Origin: Deltaproteobacteria bacterium
GTDB taxonomy: Bacteria > Desulfobacterota > DSM-4660 > Desulfatiglandales > Desulfatiglandaceae
DNA: 5,002 nucleotides
Direction of reading: 5' to 3'
NCBI GenBank assembly: GCA_019313765.1
Contig: JAFDAP010000174.1
Coordinates: 1-5,002, forward strand
Below are positions 1-5,002 of this stretch, piece by piece (within the stretch, counting starts at the first letter, position 1; each line of letters begins with the position of its first letter). The notes under the pieces were generated by a model that saw only the letters and a program-made list of their open reading frames with translations, was not told where the DNA came from and searched no databases. Made by a program: the position numbers and the translations under genes.

Positions 1-845
1 AGTACGCCGCGCCCGTCTGCCATAGCAAAAACATACAGACTGAAATCTTGATCACGGGATAGACGCGGGTCCTGCGCATTCAAGGGGGCATTTGATTCGC
101 CTGCCGGCCGAATAAGAGATGTCCCGAAATCCCTGGGAATATTCCAGCCGATGCGGGCCTCCATACCCGCATTGGCATAGGTGTAAACATTGCCTAACGC
201 ACCGCCCAGATGAGGGATAAGATCCAAACCGTATTTCCCTACAATCCCGCTGTACAAAAATCGCCATTTTCGCTCATATACAACAGCAAGGCCGGGTTCG
301 TTTTTAAGTTGATTGTCCCAGCCGTTGGGGCTTTGACTACCTATCAATTCATGGACGAATTTTTGTGTCTGTTCGCCAAAAGATTCAGGCCCTACTATAC
401 CGAGCTGGATCTCCATCGAGTCCAGATGACGCTCATTTTTGCTGTGCAAGCCGAGGCCGAAGTAAGTCCATCCCGCATATGGGCGATCATCTTCAAGTAG
501 ATCCTCGCTTACGATATCCCTCGGTGTATACATGTTCTGCCCGATAGAAAGGCCGACATTACGCTGCAACCCCTGCTCATTGATGAAAGGCAGACTGCGT
601 ATAATCGGTAAACTCCAGTCAGGCAGCCTGCCGCTCTTCGCATAACCAGTCAAATCATCTGAAATCCAGGACAGCTTGATACCGTTGGTGTAATGCCGGT
701 CAGTATCAGCAAAAAGATCGTTTTCAAAATAAAAGCTGAATGTCCGTCTATCTTCTGCGGCTTCACATAGCTCAGAAGTAAAAACAAGTGCAATACTCAT
801 TAGCAACAGCAGCAATGCCAAATACTTAAATGCAATCTGTTTCAT
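1..845 (-). CDS. lpxR: Lipid A 3'-O-deacylase, LpxR family outer-membrane beta-barrel, 3' partial
   Basis: 281 codons plus two bases are visible and the frame is open at the left edge. LpxR removes the 3'-acyloxyacyl chain of lipid A in the outer leaflet of the outer membrane, in a calcium-dependent way. A signal peptide is clear: a Lys-containing n-region, a Leu-rich core at 9-22 and probable cleavage near CEAA-ED (27-32). The Cys is not in a proper lipobox, so this is not a lipoprotein. Family motifs follow: FENDLF (40-45), HYTNG (51-55), GQNMYTP (102-108), DDRPYAGW (119-126), LGIVGPES (148-155), Q161-x3-H165, GWDNQLKNEPG (175-185) and LGGALGNVYT. By comparison with Salmonella LpxR from memory, N42, D43, T53, Q161 and H165 match N9, D10, T34, Q118 and H122. 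Family members are roughly 310-350 residues, so the last strands are missing. The start at 845 fits a weak GGTG (857-854) eight bases upstream; an in-frame ATG at 851 would be only two bases from it. It follows the helical-protein gene by 69 bases, possibly in one operon. Confidence 0.93.
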   Translation of the reverse strand, partial: MKQIAFKYLALLLLLMSIALVFTSELCEAAEDRRTFSFYFENDLFADTDRHYTNGIKLSWISDDLTGYAKSGRLPDWSLPIIRSLPFINEQGLQRNVGLSIGQNMYTPRDIVSEDLLEDDRPYAGWTYFGLGLHSKNERHLDSMEIQLGIVGPESFGEQTQKFVHELIGSQSPNGWDNQLKNEPGLAVVYERKWRFLYSGIVGKYGLDLIPHLGGALGNVYTYANAGMEARIGWNIPRDFGTSLIRPAGESNAPLNAQDPRLSRDQDFSLYVFAMADGRGV

Positions 846-914
846 CCACATATCACCGAACAGCTTTTTTCTTCCACGATCTTGATATAATGAAAAACCC
901 TGATTTTTAAGTAT

Positions 915-1598
915 TTACTTATCCTCCTTTTCTTTCTTTAGAGCATCTTTTGCCCCTTTCCACATTCCGGCAGCCGCCCCCTTTGCCACATCCACAGACC
1001 TTTTCCCAAGTTCTTTGGCCTCGTCAGCCACGACATGGGCCGCTTTACCGGCAGCTTTTGCAGTTGCTTTAGCCGCATCTTTACCGGCCTCTTTCAATCT
1101 TTCAGCTATTTTTCCTGCTGCATGTCGAGTCTTTTTCCTCAAAACAGAAGTCGTTTTTTGGGTCTGATCGGCAAGATCATTTAATACATCCTTTGCCACT
1201 TCTCCGGATCGACTTGCCACTTTTCTGGTAGTTTCCAGGAAAAGCTCTTCAATCGCCTCCAGATCTTTCTTTGTACGGGAAAGATCCTCTTTAACAAATG
1301 CCTTGGTTTTATCTCCAACAGATTCTATTGCTGATACGAGCCCTTTCTGAGTCCCTTCAAAAGCGCCGGCAGCGACGTCCCCGGCTTCTTTTCCGACCTC
1401 CTCAGCCGCTTCTACTGCGCCTGAAATAACTTTCTCTGTAGTTTCTTTCACCCTCTCCGTCGTGAACCGGCCTTCTTCCATAGCTTTTTCGACTGCATCA
1501 CCAGTAATTTTTTTTACGTTTTCTTTCACGTCCTTGCCTGACAAAATAACCTGTTTTACTGCCTCTTTGATACGATCTTTTATCTGATTATCCGACAT
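915..1598 (-). CDS. Small Ala/Lys/Glu-rich amphipathic helical protein of unknown function (possibly DUF6781-like)
   Basis: This is a complete 227-residue gene, ATG to TAA, 38 bases after the activase stop and with a strong Shine-Dalgarno seven bases before the start. The protein contains no proline, no cysteine and no tyrosine. It is dominated by Ala, Lys, Glu, Val and Thr, so it should be almost entirely helical. There is no signal peptide or membrane segment. Three parts are visible: an N-terminal section (1-60) reading GKDVKENVKKITGDAVEKAM; a middle section (103-150) with a longer-hydrophobic helix around LEAIEELFLETTRKVA; and a Lys/Ala-rich tail (160-227) with GKDAAKATAKAAGKAA, resembling LEA, apolipoprotein-like or histone H1-like tails. 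The layout recalls from memory the DUF6781 family, which has no known function; I could not check this. Phasin-like (polymer granule coating), stress-protective or nucleoid-binding roles are all possible and none is shown. Coding status is sure; function is not assigned. Confidence 0.9.
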   Translation of the reverse strand: MSDNQIKDRIKEAVKQVILSGKDVKENVKKITGDAVEKAMEEGRFTTERVKETTEKVISGAVEAAEEVGKEAGDVAAGAFEGTQKGLVSAIESVGDKTKAFVKEDLSRTKKDLEAIEELFLETTRKVASRSGEVAKDVLNDLADQTQKTTSVLRKKTRHAAGKIAERLKEAGKDAAKATAKAAGKAAHVVADEAKELGKRSVDVAKGAAAGMWKGAKDALKKEKEDK

Positions 1599-1622
1599 AA
1601 TTTATACCTCCTCATAATTTAT
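1596..1622 (-). repeat. Exact 10-base direct repeat flanking the ribosome binding site
   Basis: On the minus strand ATAAATTATG occurs at 1622-1613 and again at 1605-1596, with AGGAGGT between. The second copy ends in the true start codon. The first copy carries an out-of-frame ATG (1615) that would open only 11 codons before a TAA. It may be a small tandem duplication in an AT-rich gap; function is not evident. Confidence 0.7.
1606..1613 (-). promoter_or_regulatory. Strong ribosome binding site of the 227-residue helical-protein gene
   Basis: The minus strand reads GAGGAGGT, a near-perfect anti-16S match, seven bases before the ATG at 1598. It fixes that start and suggests high translation. 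It sits between two copies of a 10-base direct repeat. Confidence 0.85.
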
Positions 1623-1636
1623 GTTATTTTTATCAA

Positions 1637-4600
1637 TTACCTGTGAATAAAATTACCCGCTTTTTTCAGCAGTTCCAATCCTGATACCCAGGATTTCCAT
1701 TTTTCGACTTCCAGCGACACATAATTTTCTAGGATATTTAGATCACGCGGCCAGATACGCGGAACTGAAAAATATTTAGCAGTATCCGGCTTAAGTGTAG
1801 TCTCCGTCCCATGAACCATCTCTTCCCTGGCCCCAACAACCATAAAATGTAATCTGTTTAAGATATTTACCTCGCTGACTCCGGCATCCATATCAAGTGA
1901 AAGCAGATGTAAATAAGGAAACATCTCCTTTAGTTTCTTCCCAATTCCCCTGCCCGTGATATGGTTGGAAATACAGCCGAATGGTTGAAGGCAGACTATA
2001 TTGCCGATCCCTTCATTCAGCATGGCAATCATCTCGGCTGTCAACAGCCATCCCTCGCCAAACTGGTTAGCCAGGCTGACCACTTCACCTGTGTTTTCAG
2101 CCAGATCTTTCAGATTAAAATGCTTCCGGTTAAAACGAAATTTCTGCATTACCCGCTCAACACGAAACAGGTAATAATTTGCATAAATTTCCAGCAGCCT
2201 GGTTTTAATGTTATCCGCAGGGGAATATTTAAAAAACGCCTTCTGGTTGAATGATTCATTTACAAACCTCTGGGCAAAAAAACTTTGCAAAGATGGAAGG
2301 ACCACCTCCACTCCCTGGTCTGAGAGCCACTCGATGATATTTCCATTTGAAAAAAAGTTGTATTTGACAAATATCTCTCCTACAACTCCGATTCTCGGAA
2401 CAGACCCATTTTTAATCTTTACCATATTGAAATCTTCCACCGCCTCTTGAAGAAGATTTAACAGATAATGATAATCAGCATTTTCGATACCCGGTTCCAT
2501 CTTCGACAAATATTTCTCATGCAAAGCCCTTGATGTCCCTGGAATCTCTTCTCTGACCACGGTAGAAAGATACATCCGGGCCAGCGGATCGGCAAAAATA
2601 ACTCCAAGGCCCATTCTTTTCACAAGCTCTTTTTCATTGATGACAAACCCTGGCTGGGGATTTATCTCTTCAGCAGATACAGCAATCACCGGAACATCGG
2701 CCAGCCCTGCATCAGCCAGCCCCTTTTTAATAAGGGAAACATAAGAGGATGCCCTGCACTGCCCTCCTGTCTGGGTCAAAATTACCGCCGTTTTTTCCGG
2801 ATCGTAATTGCCGGATTGCAAGGCTTTAATTATGTCGCCTGCAACAAGAATGGCCGGATAGCACATATCGTTGTTTATTGACTTTAGACCTAATTCTACC
2901 GAGGTCTTGTCCTGGGGCGGAAGCACATCCACACGGTAGCCCAGGGGCCTGAACACAGCCGGAATCAGTGGAGAATAGAAAGGAGAAAAATACGGCGCAA
3001 TAAGGGTTCTTTCCCTGTCTTTTTGCATGAAAGCCCTGTTTGCTTTCTTTCCATTTCCTCGCTCCCTGTGGGATCTTGCTGTATTCTCTTTTACCGCTTC
3101 CAGCATAGAACGCAACCTTATCTTAACTGCACCGAGGTTTGCGATTTCATCCATTTTTATTGAAGCGTAAATTTTTCCGTGGCTTTGGATAATTTCCCTG
3201 ACCTCATCTGCAGATACGGCATCAGGACCACAGCCGAAAGAGGTTAGCTGAACCAGCTGGACATTTTGGTTCCTTGCAACCCATCCGGCAGCTTCATACA
3301 ATCTGTTGACATAGCTCCATTGAGTAAGGACATTGACACCGTCAAGGGCCTGACCCGCAACAGCAGGAACCGCATTTTCGCTGATAACATCCACTCCAAG
3401 TTCTGTGAGAAAATCTCCAATACCGTGGTTGATTAAAGGATCTATATGATAAGGCCGGCCGGCCAGGGCAATAACCATCCGCCCTTCGTTTTCCGCCTTG
3501 TTTATCAAGGCTTTTGCTCCGGCTTTAAGTTTCTTTTTAAATTCCTTCTGCTCTGCCAGTCCTTGTTCCACCCCCTTTGACACTGTCTGGTAATTTACGC
3601 CAAATTGTCTGAAAAAGATATGAAGCTGCTTTTTAAGAAGTGGAATATCTTTAAAGCTGATGGGAGGATTATCAAGGGGAATTCCATATTTTTCATCAGG
3701 ATTAATGGCGCTTTTTAAAAGATCCGGATATCCGGTAACAACCGGACAGTTGAAGCTGTTTAAAGCATCAGTATATTCTTTCTGCTCGTAAACCACAGTG
3801 GGGTAAAAAATCCTGTCCACTTTTTTTTCTATTAGATCTAAAATATGCCCGTGAGCAAGCTTTGCCGGAAAGCAGATGTTTTCCGACATTACAGACGACG
3901 CTCCTTTTTCATACAGCTTAAAATTAGAAGGCGAAGAAAGAACGACTTTAAATCCACAACTGGTTAAAAATGTGTTCCAAAAGGGAAAGTTTTCATACAT
4001 ATTCAGACAGCGAGGAATGCCGTATGTAAGAATCGGTTCGCCTTCGGGTTCCATATTGCGGTCAAAAAGAAGATCTATTTGCTCTGTTATCAGATTTTTA
4101 CCCCTGTGTTTTATCTCGGGATTATTGCTGAAATGCCTTTCGCACCGGTTGCCGGTAAAAAAATGATTTCCATTGGCAAATGTGAGCTTTAATACCGCAC
4201 ACCGATTCTCGCATCCTTTGCAGTAAATCTCTTTTTTTGAAAAATCCGTCCCTGTATCAGGATTCTCAATACCTTTAAAAACCGTTGATTCATCCGGTCT
4301 TATGCAATGATTATTAAGAGCCGTTAATGCCGCACCATACGCTCCCATCAACTCAGGGATATCAGACCGAACAACTTCTTTATTGAGCAGGAGCTCTAAT
4401 GCCCGCAACACGGCCTGATTTCGAAATGTCCCGCCCTGAACAACGATCTTATCACCTAATTCAGCAGTATTTTTCAGTTTGAGGACTTTATAAAGCGCAT
4501 TTTTGATCACCGAATAAGCAAGCCCTGCTGAAATATCAGAAACCGTTGCGCCTTCCCTAAGCGCCTGCTTGACCCTGGAATTCATGAAAATCGTACAACG

Positions 4601-5002
4601 GGTTCCAAGATCAAAGGGTGCGTTTTTCTCGCAGGCGATCCCGGCAAAATCAGAAGCTGTGTACCCAAGACTGCGTGCAAAAGTCTCTATAAAGGAGCCG
4701 CATCCTGACGAGCATGCTTCATTGACCTGAATATCGGAAACGGCATGGTCGTGAATAAAGATAGCTTTCATATCCTGCCCGCCGATATCCAGAATAAACG
4801 AAACATCCCTGTCAAAGCGCCTGGCTGCCTGGTAATGCGCTATAGTCTCAACAACACCGTCATTTAACCCGAAAGCCGCCCTGATCAGGCCTTCTCCATA
4901 TCCTGTTGCTGCGGTTCGGACTATATGAGGTAAAAATCCGGCCCTTAAGAATTTTTCCTTAAGGTCAGATAGTCCCTCTTTTACAGCCTGTATCGGATTG
5001 CC
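1637..5002 (-). CDS. Giant acyl-CoA dehydratase activase-type iron-sulfur protein (BadF/HgdC ATPase fused to DUF2229 and dehydratase-like modules), 5' partial
   Basis: The frame is open through the right edge, giving 1121 visible residues (v1-1121). The ATG at 4771 is internal: the 77 codons before it carry family motifs TGYG (v33-36) and DIGGQD (v72-77). Family members are about 1400 residues with two BadF-type ATPase domains, so a first ATPase copy probably lies beyond the edge. Visible order: second ATPase domain (about v1-230) with the cysteine motif NEACSSGCGSF, the CTIF cysteine at v136 and the GGTFRN motif; a C-x2-C-x3-C cluster plus a fourth Cys (v261-287); a DUF2229 region starting at YGIPRCLNMYENFPFW; an LAGRPYHIDP / SFGCG segment; a second NNDMCYP module; and a C-terminal HgdB-like module ending with QPFGCISNH. 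In HgdC, ATP hydrolysis by a homodimer bridged by one [4Fe-4S] cluster drives an electron into 2-hydroxyacyl-CoA dehydratase. Here activator and acceptor-like parts share one chain. The substrate is unknown. No membrane segment is seen; it is probably cytoplasmic. Stop is TAA. Family assignment is sure, reaction is not. Confidence 0.95.
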   Translation of the reverse strand, partial: GNPIQAVKEGLSDLKEKFLRAGFLPHIVRTAATGYGEGLIRAAFGLNDGVVETIAHYQAARRFDRDVSFILDIGGQDMKAIFIHDHAVSDIQVNEACSSGCGSFIETFARSLGYTASDFAGIACEKNAPFDLGTRCTIFMNSRVKQALREGATVSDISAGLAYSVIKNALYKVLKLKNTAELGDKIVVQGGTFRNQAVLRALELLLNKEVVRSDIPELMGAYGAALTALNNHCIRPDESTVFKGIENPDTGTDFSKKEIYCKGCENRCAVLKLTFANGNHFFTGNRCERHFSNNPEIKHRGKNLITEQIDLLFDRNMEPEGEPILTYGIPRCLNMYENFPFWNTFLTSCGFKVVLSSPSNFKLYEKGASSVMSENICFPAKLAHGHILDLIEKKVDRIFYPTVVYEQKEYTDALNSFNCPVVTGYPDLLKSAINPDEKYGIPLDNPPISFKDIPLLKKQLHIFFRQFGVNYQTVSKGVEQGLAEQKEFKKKLKAGAKALINKAENEGRMVIALAGRPYHIDPLINHGIGDFLTELGVDVISENAVPAVAGQALDGVNVLTQWSYVNRLYEAAGWVARNQNVQLVQLTSFGCGPDAVSADEVREIIQSHGKIYASIKMDEIANLGAVKIRLRSMLEAVKENTARSHRERGNGKKANRAFMQKDRERTLIAPYFSPFYSPLIPAVFRPLGYRVDVLPPQDKTSVELGLKSINNDMCYPAILVAGDIIKALQSGNYDPEKTAVILTQTGGQCRASSYVSLIKKGLADAGLADVPVIAVSAEEINPQPGFVINEKELVKRMGLGVIFADPLARMYLSTVVREEIPGTSRALHEKYLSKMEPGIENADYHYLLNLLQEAVEDFNMVKIKNGSVPRIGVVGEIFVKYNFFSNGNIIEWLSDQGVEVVLPSLQSFFAQRFVNESFNQKAFFKYSPADNIKTRLLEIYANYYLFRVERVMQKFRFNRKHFNLKDLAENTGEVVSLANQFGEGWLLTAEMIAMLNEGIGNIVCLQPFGCISNHITGRGIGKKLKEMFPYLHLLSLDMDAGVSEVNILNRLHFMVVGAREEMVHGTETTLKPDTAKYFSVPRIWPRDLNILENYVSLEVEKWKSWVSGLELLKKAGNFIHR

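Noticed and set aside
52..547. Short open frames on both strands over the lpxR region
   Set aside because: They overlap the frame that gives a clean LpxR match with a signal peptide; their translations show no domain or plausible start site.
893..908. Possible hairpin AAAAA-CCCTGA-TTTTT between the helical-protein gene and lpxR
   Set aside because: It has only five A:T pairs and no GC stem, so it is too weak for an intrinsic terminator.
880..912. Possible promoter for lpxR in the AT-rich gap (TATATC with CTTAAA about 16 bases upstream)
   Set aside because: Both boxes match the consensus poorly and an AT-rich gap gives such matches by chance.
1961..2450. Plus-strand open frames of 97 and 80 codons inside the large gene
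   Set aside because: They are antisense to conserved coding sequence and have no recognisable product.
3453..3464. Palindrome GGCCGGCCGGCC
   Set aside because: It encodes the conserved Leu-Ala-Gly-Arg-Pro stretch of the activase; codon choice explains it.
3876..4166. Plus-strand open frame of 96 codons inside the large gene
   Set aside because: It is antisense to the conserved DUF2229 region and its translation is not recognisable.
1637..4771. Treating the ATG at 4771 as the true start of the large gene
   Set aside because: The frame stays open to 5002 and the 77 upstream codons encode conserved TGYG and DIGGQD motifs, so this Met is internal.

Overview
The window holds three genes, all on the minus strand and read from right to left. 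Two of them run off the window edges. The order is a very large acyl-CoA dehydratase activase-type iron-sulfur protein (5' end missing, right edge), a small Pro/Cys/Tyr-free amphipathic helical protein of unknown function, and an outer-membrane lipid A 3'-O-deacylase of the LpxR family (3' end missing, left edge). Gaps are 38 and 69 bases with no convincing terminator between genes, so co-transcription is plausible but not proven. No RNA gene, insertion sequence, CRISPR array or phage gene is visible, and no non-coding stretch reaches 300 bases.

Organism: the fused BadF-type ATPase / DUF2229 protein is a family typical of strict anaerobes (Clostridia, sulfate-reducing and syntrophic Desulfobacterota). 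LpxR requires an outer membrane with lipid A. Together these point to an anaerobic Gram-negative, most likely a Desulfobacterota (former Deltaproteobacteria) member. This is inference from gene content and not a taxonomic assignment.

Region by region. 5002-1637: 1121 codons of the activase, open across the right edge; the ATG at 4771 is an internal methionine, because the conserved reading continues upstream through a TGYG motif and a DIGGQD motif. 1598-915: 227-codon helical protein with a near-ideal Shine-Dalgarno. 845-1: 281 codons of lpxR with its signal peptide and predicted catalytic residues; the last part of the barrel is missing.

Working together: no direct biochemical link between the three is evident. 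The activase is a predicted cytoplasmic ATP-driven electron-transfer protein, LpxR remodels the outer leaflet of the outer membrane, and the middle protein looks like a surface- or polymer-binding helical protein. The most interesting points are the internally repeated cysteine modules of the giant protein, which place a candidate activator and candidate acceptor in one chain, and the unexplained middle protein. I see no clear evidence of a wholly new system.
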